Source: Echeneis naucrates (lineage: Eukaryota > Chordata > Actinopteri > Carangiformes > Echeneidae). Taken from it: a DNA stretch of 64,000 nt. The translations under genes were made by a program, and so were the position numbers. The DNA lies in NCBI RefSeq assembly GCF_900963305.1, contig NC_042521.1:1379428-1443427 (forward strand), given 5' to 3'. Shown here piece by piece: positions 19,438 through 30,486 of this stretch (positions are counted from its first letter, which is position 1; every line of letters begins with the position of its first letter). The notes under the pieces are model-generated. The model saw nothing but the letters and a program-made list of their open reading frames with translations. It ran no database searches and was not told the origin of the DNA.

Positions 19438-21625
19438 CAACTACTACAGGTCTAAAGTTCTCCCTCCAATCGCCAACTCAGATCACTCAGCTGTGTACCT
19501 TATGCCTACTTATAAATCAGTTTTAAAGTCCAGTGAGCCCCAACTCAAAACTGTTCTGAGATGGACTGAGGATAGTACAGAGACTCTGTGTGGATTCTTC
19601 CTCAGCAGCGATTGGAGCATCTTCCACAGCTTAGATCTAGAAGAAGCCACAAAAACCATCATTGATTATATCAACTTTGGTGTGGATAATGTCGTGGAAA
19701 AAAAATAAATCCTATATTTCCAAGGAAACTAACTCATGTATTAATGAAAATAGTTAGTTTTTAAAAGCAAAGGCCGAGCGGCTCTCGTGGTGGCTCAGAG
19801 AGAGCTCAATCACATGCTGAGGAAATCAAAGGACCAACACCACACGGACATGGAACACAGCTTTAAGGAAATGGACAACAGAAGATTATGGGACTGTATG
19901 AGAAGCATCGCTAACATGTCCCCCTGCACAAAGCGGATGATAACACTGGATGACTCAACAAGAGCAAATGAACTGAACGACTTCTTTCTAAGATTTGAGG
20001 AACAGGATTTTTATTCTATAGGGAGAGAGATCCCAGATTCACTGGTCCCTCTGGAGAATGTTAACGCCACATTACACCGCAGCAGGGGCAAGCTGTTTTC
20101 AGTAAAGTTGGCAAAAGGAAATCACCAGGTCCTGATGGCCTGCTGCCTACTTGATTAAAAGTTGCGCAGCCGAGTCAGCTGCTTCCTGGTGCCCCTTTTT
20201 TCAGAGGTCCTTTTACAGCCACACAGTGCCTGACCTGTGGAAAAAATCAGTTCTTGTACCAGTTCCACAGATCTCTCTCTCTCTCATGCCCTGCGGTTGA
20301 TAATGACTACAGGCCAATCTCATTGACTTCAGTTGTAATGAAATGTTTTGAATTATTGTTGATACGTCCAATCTGACATTGCCAGTTGTGTCGGCCCCTT
20401 ACAGTTCGCTTACAGACGAGGTCGTGGTACAGAGGATGCAGTTATCACTGTCACCCACTTGATCAACAAACATCTTGATCATACAGAAACTGATTAAAAT
20501 GAAGGTTGACAGTTTAATCATCCAATGGTTTTATTCTTTCTTTACTAACAGATCACAACAAGTCAGGGTAAACAGCTCGCTGTCAGCCACGAGGCGGTGT
20601 AGCACGGGCGTGCCCCAGGGCTGCGTCAGCTCCCCTGTTCTTTTTACACTGTACACTGATGTATGCAGGAGTTCACATCCTAACAACCATGTCATCAAAT
20701 TTTCAGATACCATCATCCAAAGTCAGCTAGATGTAAATTCCTGCCCCTCTGTGTACCGCAGTGAGAGAGCCTCCTTCAAAACCTGGTGTGATAACAACTT
20801 CTTGGTGTTAAACACTAAAAAGACAAAGGAAATGACTTTTGACCTCAGGGAAATCACAGCTCATGACCCGGTAATCATTAACGACTGCGTCATTGAACAA
20901 GTGTCTTCCTATAAATTTATTTCCTTATGGTGTGCAATAATCTATCGTGGAGTAATCATGTGGACTTCCTCTGTACCAGACTTGCTCAGAGGCTACACTT
21001 CCTCAGAAGGATGCAGCTGTTCGGTGCCAGAACTGAGGTTATGTTAACATTCTCCAACGCTGTGTTAGCCGGTATTATAAGATATGGCATGGCAGTATGG
21101 TTCGGCTCCCTTCAGAGAACGGCATCCGTAGCAATGAAAATAATAAGCAAACAGGATAACGCCCGGCCCCTCCAGGCAAAATATGAGGGAGCTGTTGTTA
21201 AGGGAGCGGATAAGATCTTGAGTGACCCCTCTCATGCTCTTCTTCAGGAATATGAGTTGTTGCCTTCAGAGAGGCGCTACAGAGCCAGCAGGTGTAGGAG
21301 CAACCGCTTTAAAATGTCCTTCATTCCCACCTCCATTCTACTCCGAAATAAACTTTGATCTACGTATTTTATCCAGGTTTGAAAGTCCTGTGTTTTGATC
21401 CATGTATTTAACGGTTTCTTTATTAAGGGTATGTGCAATATTTTTGGGCGCACTGTATTTTAATTTGCACTTGTGGCACCTTATGGAATGATGTCTATGT
21501 CAAATGGTGGGACTACTGTATGCATGTATGTATCTGTATGATTGCTGGCAGCAAGATGCACTGTACAGCCCAAAACAAATTTCCCTCGCAGGACAATAAA
21601 GTTTATCTTATCTTATTTATTCCAT
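19438..21625 (+). mobile_element. Rex1-like LINE, 5' truncated with 3' tail (copy 1)
   Basis: It starts within YYRSKVLPPIANSDHSAVYL (end of endonuclease), then the linker (DYINFGVDNVVEKK), reverse transcriptase pieces (RCSTGVPQGCVSSPVLFTLY; active-site region KFSDTIIQ where FADD is usual), then SWSNHVDFLCTRLAQRLHFL and the C-terminal end (YELLPSERRYRASRCRSNRF). The 3' end has AATAAA and a short TATCT tandem tail, as in Rex1-like elements. The tail is followed by spacer sequence seen also near 4.1 kb. Inactive. Confidence 0.8.
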
Positions 21626-22075
21626 GGCTCATTAACAATGTCACTTCACATTCACAAGGACAGAGGTCAATGAACCAAATCCCATTAAGGAAGCAGATTT
21701 TTAAATTTAAATATCGAATGGGAATTCTTCAATCTTTAGAAATTTTCGAAATGTTTCTCACCAAAGACTTTACATCAAAGTGATAAATAATAAATGATAC
21801 AAAAAAAACAAAAAAAACAACAGTAAATACATTTAGATGGTAGCTGTGAAGGAAAATTTAAATAAAACCAAATTTAGCAAAACTTTGAACCATCCAAATT
21901 ATTTAACTGCAAAAAATTCACCTTGAAAAATCAAAAAGATAAATATTTTGGTGACTTTTCTTTTTCTGATCATGTAAATCTGTGTAGATGATAACTTCAC
22001 ATTCACATCAAGGTGGAGACCAAAGGAGATGAAGTCAGAGCTGATAATAAGGCCAACAGTGACGTCAGAAATGAT
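21626..22075. other. Spacer and VB upstream flank, no gene
   Basis: AT-rich, with no convincing frame. From about 21997 (acttcacattcacatcaaggtggagacc) it is the flank type shared by VB5, VB6, VB11 and VB12. Confidence 0.5.
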
Positions 22076-22253
22076 CATGTGTGCAAGTGAATCTACAAAA
22101 AGAATCTGAGAGAAAACGGTTCAACCTCAGCTCATTTCCATAGAGACACTTTGCATCAGCAGCACCATGCTCCAGTGCTCTGGGAGACTTTATAGTCCTG
22201 ACAGTTGAAGACTGGAGGACTGACAGCTTTTCCTTCATCACAACACAACACAC

Positions 22254-22727
22254 ATGAAAAACATGACTCTGATCTCCGTCCTCATCTGGACTCTCCTCTG
22301 CTGCTGCTTCACAGGTAAAGTCCAGAGAATCAAACTCCTCTATGAACATCCGTCCCTCTGAAATGAAGCCCACAAAACCAGGTTTCTGTCTCTGTGTCCT
22401 CAGAGTCCAGAGGACAGGTCACAGTGACTCAGCCTGGAGCACTGAGCTCTGCTGTGGGAGGCTCCGCCAGGATCACCTGTAGGACCAGTCAGAATGTTTA
22501 TGTTTGGAGCAACAACCAACTTTTATCCTGGTACCAACAGAGAGATGGAGAAAAACCTAAACTCCTTATTTACTTTGCTTCTCGTCGAGCATCAGGGATT
22601 CCAGAACGTTTTACAGGAAGTGGATCAAACTCTGACTTCACTCTGACCATCAGTGGAGTCCAGACTGAAGATGCAGCAGTTTATTACTGTCAGAGTTTTC
22701 ATGTCATCAACAGTCAGCATGTGTTCA
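22254..22727 (+). CDS. Immunoglobulin light chain V segment VB5
   Basis: Leader 22254-22314, V exon 22404-22727, RSS 22728-22755 (spacer aaaaagtgtcgt, one base different from most VB). CDR1 [15 protein letters not shown]2 FASRRAS (Arg-Arg instead of Thr-Arg), CDR3 start [17 protein letters not shown] form. The upstream promoter is intact. VA4 follows at 23261. Confidence 0.95.
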
Positions 22728-23260
22728 CACAGTGAAAAAGTGTCGTACAAAAACCTCCCTCAGTCAGACTGAACAGAAACTGAACTGACTGCTGCAGCTG
22801 GAAGATACTGCAGAGACTGATACAGTTCACTGAGGACACACACACACACACACACTCTTCATATTATTTCCCTCCTTCCATCTCTTTGGAAATTCATCTC
22901 CATCAGGCCTCATTAATCCAACTCATCATAAAATCAGCCTGTTTGCTGATGACTCCCTGTTATATATCACAGAATCCTCGTCTCCTCTTCATCAACAGAT
23001 TCATCAGATCAGAGGTTAAAGCTGGATTTCTGCTTTCTTCCTCCTGTCCTGTTTATTAAAATCCACATTTTGATGAAGAGGTCCACTGTGATTGGACATC
23101 AGGAGTCCTGATGGAAACATCATGATGTGTTGAGGACAGCTACACTTCACTGACTGTGTGTTTGCATATGTGTCCTGCCTCTCTGCTGCAGCCGTTAAGA
23201 GACCAGTGTTGATCAGTGTCTGTCCAGGCCTTTCAGAGACACCCACACGCCGGCAGCACC

Positions 23261-23802
23261 ATGATGATGTCACTGACTCTACTGCTGGCCACCCTGGGGC
23301 TCCTTGTTCAGGGTGAGACTCTCTTCTGAAAACTGGGCTTCAGGATGCAACCGGGTTCACCTCAGTGATGTTCTGCTGACTGAAACGAGCAGCGTTGACC
23401 TTCTTCCATCTGTTCTCCGTGTTAAAGAAATCATCCTCTTCTGTTTGGATGTCCAAGCTGGATTTGTCTCAATGACCTTCTCCTCTTTTTCATGTTTTCC
23501 AGGTTCATCAGGAGAAATCACCCTGACTCAGTCTCCTGGAGCTAAGTCTGTTAGTCCAGGTCAGACCGTCTCTATCAGCTGTAAAGCCAGTTCAAGTGTC
23601 AGTAACGACATTCACTGGTACCTTCAGAAACCTGGAGAAACCCCAAAACTCCTGATTTATAATGCCAACAGCCGTCAGTCTGGAGTTCCAGAGCGTTTTA
23701 GTGGCAGTTATTCAAACACAGACTTCACTCTGACCATCAGTGGAGTTCAGACTGAAGATGCAGGAGTTTATTACTGTCAACAAAGTAACAGCCTCCCGTT
23801 CA
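23261..23802 (+). CDS. Immunoglobulin light chain V segment VA4
   Basis: Leader 23261-23312, V exon 23503-23802, RSS 23803-23830. CDR1 SSSVSNDI as in VA1, CDR2 NANSRQS, CDR3 start QQSNSLPF. Short-intron form. Its 3' flank switches at about 23860 from VA type to VB type (agttcactgaggac and a (CA)n tract), which marks a crossover. Confidence 0.95.
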
Positions 23803-24124
23803 CACAGTGATACAACGTCGTACAAAAACCTCCGTCAGCTGAAGAGGAACTGATCTGAACCAGTTCACTGAGGACACACACACACACACACACACACACT
23901 GACTGATCAGAGTTGAACTATTAAATCCTAAAAGATAGATGAATATGTTTTGTCAGATGTGGAAGTTTTCTTCCTTCAACGTTTCCACTCTGAATGAAAT
24001 CAGCTGTTTCTTTTAATAGCTGCTGATGTTCAGTGAGGCCATCATCCAATCAGACATGGAAAAAAGTTTCTTTCAGCCAAAACATCAGTCACCTCAACCT
24101 GACTGTCAGGAGATCAATGTTTTG

Positions 24125-25195
24125 GTCATTTTTCTTTAGAACATGAACATGAAATCATGGCCAGTGATTCCCTCTGTTGCCCCAAAACAAAGAAGTCGAG
24201 TTCATTGATTGAACCTCCGGACAGGGCAGGTGTTAAAGAGAAGACCTGCTTAAAGATCTCACTACTGTTTTCAGTTATACACCGTTTTGAGATCACTGCT
24301 GTAGAGACATTTGTGTGCACTGAAATCGTTCTCTCAAAGAAAACACAGGAAAGATCAGACAGGCCCACATCAGACACAGTAACCTTTGAGATGCACAGTC
24401 TTAGAGATAAGTAAGTCAAGAGTGTGTCCTCTGTTGTGCGTGGCCTCTGTTACAAGCTGAGTCAGCCCAAAGTTGTCCAGAGTGTTACTCAGGTCTTTAG
24501 TCTTTCTGTCCTGAGAGTTGTCCACATGGATGTTAAAGTCACCAACAATAATTATACGGTCAAAGTGAACACAGATCAGAGACAGCAGTTCACTGAGGTC
24601 ATCAAAAACGTCTGCACAGCATTTTGGGGGTCTGTAAACATTCAGAAACAGGACTCTGGATGAGGCCTTCAGCTGGATAGTTATATATTCAAAAGACTGA
24701 AAACTTCCAGCAGATAAGTGCTGACATTGAAATGATTCATTCACCCACAATCAGAGTTTCAGGCCCAGCCTTTAGCTTTCCCTGTGGCCTTTTACTTTTT
24801 AACAGGTTTTCAGTCCTCGCCTTGCTGCTTTGGGATGGATGGTCATCCGACAGAGATCCAGAGTCCTTCGATAGTGGAGCAAATCTGTTCTGTAGTTTCA
24901 CACTCTGTTGTGAACCTTCCCATTCACGGTTGTCCAGTCCTGATTCCTCCCATTTACGGGGTAGAAGAGCTCCTCTGTCTCGTAGGAGGTGAAGGCCAGT
25001 CAGTTTCATAGACTTCAGCTCGCCGTGCCCTGCCTGTGATACGTCCTCCCACTTCCAGGAGACATGATTTACTTTGTGGCTTTGCACCGACAGACAGACA
25101 GTTCCAGGGAGGATTATCACTCCATGATTTATTATAATGCACAGAGTCTGCTTTCTTGGTCGTGTTATCTGTGCTCCTTAGCTGTGGTGACTATT
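24125..25195 (-). mobile_element. L2-like LINE, 5' part with endonuclease
   Basis: The - strand encodes LFLNVYRPPKCCADVFDDL, then IIIVGDFNIHVDNS and GLTQLVTEATHNRGHTLDLL. This is the C-terminal half of an L2-type endonuclease. The part from 24760 to 25195 is a further open stretch on the same strand that is not recognised. It is shared with 45.40-45.60 kb, where it is joined to the reverse transcriptase of an L2 LINE, so both probably come from one element. 3' truncated and inactive. Confidence 0.7.
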
Positions 25196-25453
25196 ACAAC
25201 ATTCACATCATGGTGGAGACCAAAGGAGATGAAGTCAGAGCTGATAATAAGGCCAACAGTGACGTCAGAAATGATCATGTGTGCAAGTGAATCTACAAAA
25301 AGAATCTGAGAGAAAACGGTTCAACCTCAGCTCATTTCCATAGAGACACTTTGCATCAGCAGCACCATGCTCCAGTGCTCTGGGAGACTTTATAGTCCTG
25401 ACAGTTGAAGACTGGAGGACTGACAGCTTTTCCTTCATCACAACACAACACAC

Positions 25454-25927
25454 ATGAAAAACATGACTCTGATCTCCGTCCTCATCTGGACTCTCCTCTG
25501 CTGCTGCTTCACAGGTAAAGTCCAGAGAATCAAACTCCTCTATGAACATCCGTCCCTCTGAAATGAAGCCCACAAAACCAGGTTTCTGTCTCTGTGTCCT
25601 CAGAGTCCAGAGGACAGGTCACAGTGACTCAGCCTGGAGCACTGAGCTCTGCTGTGGGAGGCTCCGCCAGGATCACCTGTAGGACCAGTCAGAATGTTAA
25701 TGTTTACAACAACAACCACATTTTAGCCTGGTACCAACAGAGAGATGGAGAAAAACCTAAACTCCTTATTTATGATGCTTCCACTCGAGCATCAGGGATT
25801 CCAGAACGTTTTACAGGAAGTGGATCAAACTCTGACTTCACTCTGACCATCAGTGGAGTCCAGACTGAAGATGCAGCAGTTTATTACTGTCAGAGTGAAC
25901 ACAACATCAACAGTCAGTGGGTGTTCA
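25454..25927 (+). CDS. Immunoglobulin light chain V segment VB6
   Basis: Leader 25454-25514, V exon 25604-25927, RSS 25928-25955. CDR1 [15 protein letters not shown]2 DASTRAS, CDR3 start [17 protein letters not shown] form. It is the V closest to C1 on the left, and lies tail to tail with it. Its 3' flank is VA type (tcagctaaagaggaactg) and lacks the (CA)n tract seen after other VB segments. Confidence 0.95.
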
Positions 25928-25971
25928 CACAGTGAAAAAGCGTCGTACAAAAACCTCGGTCAGCTAAAGAG

Positions 25972-26954
25972 GAACTGATCTGAACCAACAGCTGCTCTGA
26001 AACACAAACACTAGAGGTCTGACTGTGACATATTCTCATGTTGAAAAGTCTGCTGTGTTAGAGAAACTATTTATTTAATTTACTATGAAAGTATGAAAAG
26101 AGTATGAAAGATTTCCTCATTTCAAAATTCACATAGCAAAGAAATGAAAAACTCTGACTTGACATCAAAAGTTATTATACTTCTCATAGTTTTAATCTTT
26201 ATATATAATAAAAACATTTAATGAACACAAAGAAAACCACACAAATGATGAACACAACTTCTGCACTCATATTGATGTTACAAAATCACCATCAAACACA
26301 GTCAACATCCCTGAGAGCTAATCCAGAACTGACACGAGTCACTGTGAGTTTCATGGACCGGCTGTTTCTATTCAGACGTCAGCAGTCGGACAGCAGACAT
26401 TTAACGCTTTCACAAGAAAACACACTGAAGACAAACTGCTGATCAGAGCGTCTTTATTGTCATGAAATATGGAACACGTCAGCGTTACGAGAAGCAAAAA
26501 GCTCAATGAAAAGATATAAAAGCAAAGTTAAAGAGAAACAGAGACAGAGAGTTCCAAAGTGAGAGCAGAGTTACTGGATGTCTCTGTATGCTGATGATAC
26601 CACACTTTATATATCTGATCCAGAGATGAGGCAGATTTCAATCCTTCAACATGAAACAATCAAATCTGACTCAATCATTTCATCTACAGGGTTCATTTAG
26701 GAGAAGAGATGAATCAGGTTTTATTTCAGGTCACTCAGAAAGTTTGACCATCTGTTGATGTTCGAAAAACTCCAGATGGACACAGAATTTATTTGATGAA
26801 CAGATCTTTATTTTCTGAAATAGTGACATTACAAATGTTACAGAAAACTAGAAAACATATCTGAGAGAAAGACAGAAAATGAGAAAGAGACGAAGATGGC
26901 GTTACATGGAGCAGAATGAAACCAGCAGCAGAGACCAGCTCGGTTGGATCCAGA
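25972..26954 (-). repeat. C1 3' untranslated region and downstream block
   Basis: The part next to the stop codon should be C1 3' UTR on the - strand, with poly(A) signals AATAAA at 26812-26807 and 26793-26788, and another near 26450. The rest to 25972 is a block repeated downstream of C2, of the truncated C and at the right window edge (30487-31464, 33700-34652, from 63181). On the + strand at about 26580-26625 one frame reads SLYADDTTLYISDPEM, an old LINE reverse-transcriptase fossil. Confidence 0.6.
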
Positions 26955-27283
26955 CTAGGAACACTGGCCTTTACTCAGAGTCTCTGAGACCGCAGCCTGG
27001 GAGCCCTGGGTGGCCTCGCAGGTCACAGAGTCCAGGCTGGTCCACTGGTCTTTAGTGAGACTCAGGGTGCTGGTCCAGCTGTAGAGGCCGTCCTTCCCCA
27101 GCACCCCCCGGCTCTGGTCCCCGCTGCTGCTGCTGATGCTGCCGCCCCGCCCCACCTTCCAGGACAGGGTCCAGTCTGAGGGGAAGCCCTTGTCGGCCAG
27201 GCACATGAGCGTGGCCTTCCCGTTGTCTTTTTCCAGCTCCTTCCTGGAGGGGGGCAGCACCCTCAGGGTGGGACGGGTGTCAC
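26955..27283 (-). CDS. Immunoglobulin light chain constant exon C1 (kappa-like)
   Basis: Single C1-set Ig domain exon of about 109 residues. The acceptor TTCTAG lies before 27283. The exon completes a split Ser codon from J and reads [18 protein letters not shown]. The two domain Cys are in [11 protein letters not shown] and SVTCEATQG, Trp is in TLSWKVG. The end is ETLSKGQCS and TAG, with the penultimate Cys that links to the heavy chain. Length and C-terminus fit teleost L1/L3 light chains. It differs from C2 at three residues (KELEK, PSDW, GVLG here). The exon lies on the strand opposite to all V segments. Confidence 0.95.
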
Positions 27284-28125
27284 CTAGAAGACACCAATCA
27301 GATTAGAGGACGGGGAGCGGACAGCTGTCAATCAAACAGCAGACACTTGGACACCTTGACTGTGTGAGAGCTGATTTAGTCCCTGAAGGAGTTTCTGTCA
27401 GATGGTTTTTCTGCTCCACCGGTCACTGACTCACACATTGTTTCACTTCCCTTTAAGAAGCCTCTCATGCACATCAGCACAGAGACAATCATCAGACAGT
27501 TTGAGCTGAAATATATCAAAGTACACTGGAAACACAAAAGATGATTTTACATTTCAACAGCTGCATTTTACCCTCGTCTATATCGCACTATTTCATGGAG
27601 ACTTTTCGAAAAGACAAAAACTGTTTTTTTAGGAATCTCTTCAAAGTCCTGGTTGGTTTATGATGAAACACATTTAGGGATAAAACTATTAAAGCACAAC
27701 AGTTAATCAGATCTACTGTGAAAAGCTCCACTATCACATAAAAACAGACGGCTGAATTTAAAAGTCAGACATAAACAAAGAGAAGCCAGCGACTTCAGAA
27801 AAGTTCAGTCACACTGTTCAGAATAACTTTAACTGAACGGCACAAAAGTTTCAGAGGGAAAGATGTTGCTGATTGTTGCTGTTTAATCTTTGCTGCTGCT
27901 CAGATTGTTCACATTTCACTAATTAACCGCAACAAGAAAAGAAAAGTTCAGAGAATCTGCTTCAAGTTCAGCTTCAGGGTCAAAGAGGAGAAACCAAGAA
28001 GAAAATAGAGATTTGAAAGAGTTTTAGATCAGACAAAGGGAAATTTATATCCTCTACAAATGTTCAGACACAGAAAAGGAGACCTGAACACACAAAACAT
28101 TATTAATATTGAAGCAGAAACTTAC
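27284..28125 (-). other. J-C1 intron
   Basis: 842 bp between the C1 acceptor and the donor of J1. It contains CAGCTG E-boxes near 27322 and 27559, and ETS-like cacttccc near 27446. In kappa genes this intron can hold an enhancer. Whether that holds here cannot be told from the sequence. The C2 intron (34982-35823) has the same length and almost the same bases. Confidence 0.6.
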
Positions 28126-28163
28126 TTCCAACATCCAGTCTGGTTCCTCCACCAAAAGTCAAC
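28126..28163 (-). CDS. Immunoglobulin light chain J segment J1
   Basis: 38 bp encoding [12 protein letters not shown] plus one base, with the FGGG motif and donor GTAAGT after 28126. The RSS reads on the - strand GGTTTTTGT, 23-bp spacer, CACTGTG (+ strand: heptamer 28164-28170, nonamer 28194-28202). A 23-bp spacer on J with 12 bp on V is the kappa rule. It is the J nearest to C1 (842-bp intron). It differs from J2 by its first codon (Leu instead of Trp). Confidence 0.93.
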
Positions 28164-28202
28164 CACAGTGATACAAACTCATTGAGCCGTCGTACAAAAA
28201 CC
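28164..28202 (-). other. 23-bp-spacer RSS of J1
   Basis: Heptamer CACAGTG at 28164-28170, spacer of 23 bp, nonamer ACAAAAACC at 28194-28202 (+ strand reading). The nonamer is identical to that of the V segments. It has consensus form and should be active with any V here. Confidence 0.9.
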
Positions 28203-28492
28203 TCTGACTGTACAGAGACACGGCTCTCTGAGTCTGACTGACTGAACTAAAACTACAAACTCTGAAGATGCTGCTTTACTTCACATTTCTCAAATAAGGA
28301 TTCATCCTCTGCTTTAATATTTGATTTTCACAATTTATTCACAGAAAAATTACTTTTTACAATCATGCAAAAATGAAGTTGGTTCCAAAATAATCCTGAA
28401 AAAGCATCTTCTGTTCTTTACATGTTAAATATGAAGGAAGTAAAAAGAGAAGCAGCTCCTGAATTAAAACAGTTCATAAAGATTTGACTTAC

Positions 28493-28530
28493 TTCCAACA
28501 TCCAGTCTGGTTCCTCCACCAAAAGTCCAC
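28493..28530 (-). CDS. Immunoglobulin light chain J segment J2
   Basis: 38 bp encoding [12 protein letters not shown] plus one base, followed by donor GTAAGT. RSS: heptamer 28531-28537, 23-bp spacer, nonamer 28561-28569 (+ strand reading). It lies 367 bp from J1, with almost the same flanks, so one arose from the other by a tandem duplication. Splicing to C1 would use a 1.2-kb intron. Confidence 0.93.
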
Positions 28531-28569
28531 CACAGTGATACAAACTCATTGAGCCGTCGTACAAAAACC

Positions 28570-29084
28570 TCTGACTGTACAGAGACACGGCTCTCTGAGT
28601 CTGAAACAAACAAACTCAACTAAATTCACCTCCAATATTTTGGCTGCCTGCCTGAGAAAGACTGAAATTCAATATGACACATTTCTGTTTCTTTACATCG
28701 GAAAGACTTTTGTAGAATTTATAATATGTGATAGAATTGGAAACAGTAACAGACCAAAAGTTGGATATCACCACAGTAGACACATCCAGTATCCTGAACA
28801 AAGAAATGCTCATAAATGATAGAAAAGACTTTTGCTGCAAAGAATAGAACATTTTTCTGATGTGAATGACTGAATGTCACCAGAACGTAAAGATCCTAAA
28901 ACAAACAGTAAATCTGTCTAAAAAGGACGACAGAATATGTTGAAGTGTGCATTAAATGAAAGCTTTCAAATCTTTAATGTCAGCATAAACAAACACAAAC
29001 ACTCTGATCAAACTAGATTATATTGAGGGGAATCATGTTGATGTCATCATAAAACAGGCTGAAACATTTCAAACCTTCTGTGTC
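28570..29084. other. Spacer upstream of J2, no gene
   Basis: It is shared with the region upstream of the C2-unit J (35901-36412). No coding or RNA signal is seen. Confidence 0.5.
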
Positions 29085-29244
29085 CTCCACAACAATCAGC
29101 CATGACATCATGACCTCCTGACCCCACATGGATGGAGGACCTAAAGTTTCCCAGCAGGACATTGTCCAAAGCATCACACTGTCTGCACCAGCTGGTCTTC
29201 TTCCCACAATGCATCTTGGTGTGATGTCTTCCTCAGGTAGTGCT

Positions 29245-29280
<36 letters not shown>

Positions 29281-29630
29281 CTGACCATCCGGATGATGTC
29301 AAAGAAGACCTGATCCATCAGACCGGACCACCTTGTTCCATGGCCCCGTGGTCCGGTTCTGATGCTCATACGTCCATTGTAGGAGGTTCTGGTGGTGGAC
29401 TGGGGTCAGCATGGACACCCTGACCGGTCTGCAGCTCCACCACAAACTGTGATGGTCTGTGTGTTCCCACAGCTTTCTGTCAGAACCAGCATGAACTTCT
29501 TCAACAGGTCTTCTGTTGGATCAGACCACACGGTCCATCAATGGGTCCTGATCCAGGACCATGTGGTTCTGTGGTTTTCCTTTCCTGGAACACCTTGGTA
29601 GGTCCTGGCTGCTGCAGAGAGGAACCTCCC
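29085..29630 (-). mobile_element. Tc1-like DNA transposon remnant (copy 1)
   Basis: The - strand carries VSMLTPVHHQNLLQWTYEHQ, then NRTTGPWNKVVRSDGS (compare the Tc1 block WxKVxWSDES) and, after a (CA)n microsatellite at about 29247-29278, GADSVMLWTMSCWETLGP (Tc1 block GxGSVMxWxxF). These are the catalytic-core motifs of a Tc1/mariner transposase in broken frames. No inverted ends were found. A fish-wide repeat of this kind is known. Inactive. Confidence 0.7.
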
Positions 29631-29669
29631 ACAGAGCTGCAGTTTGGTTCTCATCAAAGTCTCTCGAGT

Positions 29670-29760
29670 TACTGAAAGAAAAATAAATAAATCAATAAAA
29701 ATGAATAATAAATAATAATTATAATTAAATAAAAATAATTAAATAAACAAATCATATTTT
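29670..29760. other. A/T-rich tract before VB7
   Basis: About 90 bases are almost only A and T (repeated aataaa/aataat units). The same tract lies before VB9 at about 37000-37080. It has the base composition of a matrix-attachment region, but this is a guess. Confidence 0.4.
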
Positions 29761-29963
29761 TTTTCACAAAACTTCTTAAAAATAAGAACCAACAAATTGT
29801 GATGATCAGATTGATCCAAGTCCCTGTTGGAGTCAGTCAGCTCATTTCCATAGAGACACTTTGCATCAGCAGCACCATGCTCCAGTGCTCTGGGAGACTT
29901 TATAGTCCTGACAGTTGAAGACTGGAGGACTGACAGCTTTTCCTTCATCACAACACAACACAC

Positions 29964-30440
29964 ATGAAAAACATGACTCTGATCTCCGTCCTCATCTGGA
30001 CTCTCCTCTGCTGCTGCTTCACAGGTAAAGTCCAGAGAATCAAACTCCTCTATGAACATCCGTCCCTCTGAAATGAAGCCCACAAAACCAGGTTTCTGTC
30101 TCTGTGTCCTCAGAGTCCAGAGGACAGGTCACAGTGACTCAGTCGCCTGGAGCACTGAGCTCTGCTGTGGGAGGCTCCGCCAGGATCACCTGTAGGACCA
30201 GTCAGGATGTTTATGTTTCCAACAGCAAACATTTCTTATCCTGGTACCAACAGAGAGATGGAGAGAAACATAAACTCCTTATTTACTTTGCTTCCACTCG
30301 AGCATCAGGGATTCCAGAACGTTTTACAGGAAGTGGATCAAACTCTGACTTCACTCTGACCATCAGTGGAGTCCAGACTGAAGATGCAGCAGTTTATTAC
30401 TGTCAGAGTTTGCACTACATCAACAGTCAGGATGTGTTCA
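29964..30440 (+). CDS. Immunoglobulin light chain V segment VB7
   Basis: Leader 29964-30024, V exon 30114-30440, RSS 30441-30468. CDR1 [15 protein letters not shown]2 FASTRAS, CDR3 start [16 protein letters not shown] form. Framework 2 reads GEKHKLL, where all other VB copies have GEKPKLL; the Pro-to-His change is at a usually conserved site and could weaken heavy-chain packing. The 3' flank changes from VB to VA type about 20 bp after the RSS, so no (CA)n tract follows. Confidence 0.93.
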
Positions 30441-30486
30441 CACAGTGAAAAAGCGTCGTACAAAAACCTCCCTCAGTCAGACTGAA

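Noticed and set aside
26221-26442. 73-codon + strand frame (MNTKKTTQMMNTT...) repeated in three C-downstream blocks.
   Set aside because: Copies come from one recent block duplication, the fourth block does not keep it, and it has no recognisable domain.
28126-28569. A third J between J1 and J2 or beyond J2.
   Set aside because: Looked for FGGG with a 23-RSS on the - strand between 27.3 and 29.1 kb; only two are present.
29013-29369. 118-codon - strand frame with a run of Val-Cys repeats.
   Set aside because: The run is a translated CA microsatellite; the rest is a Tc1-like transposase remnant in a shifted frame.
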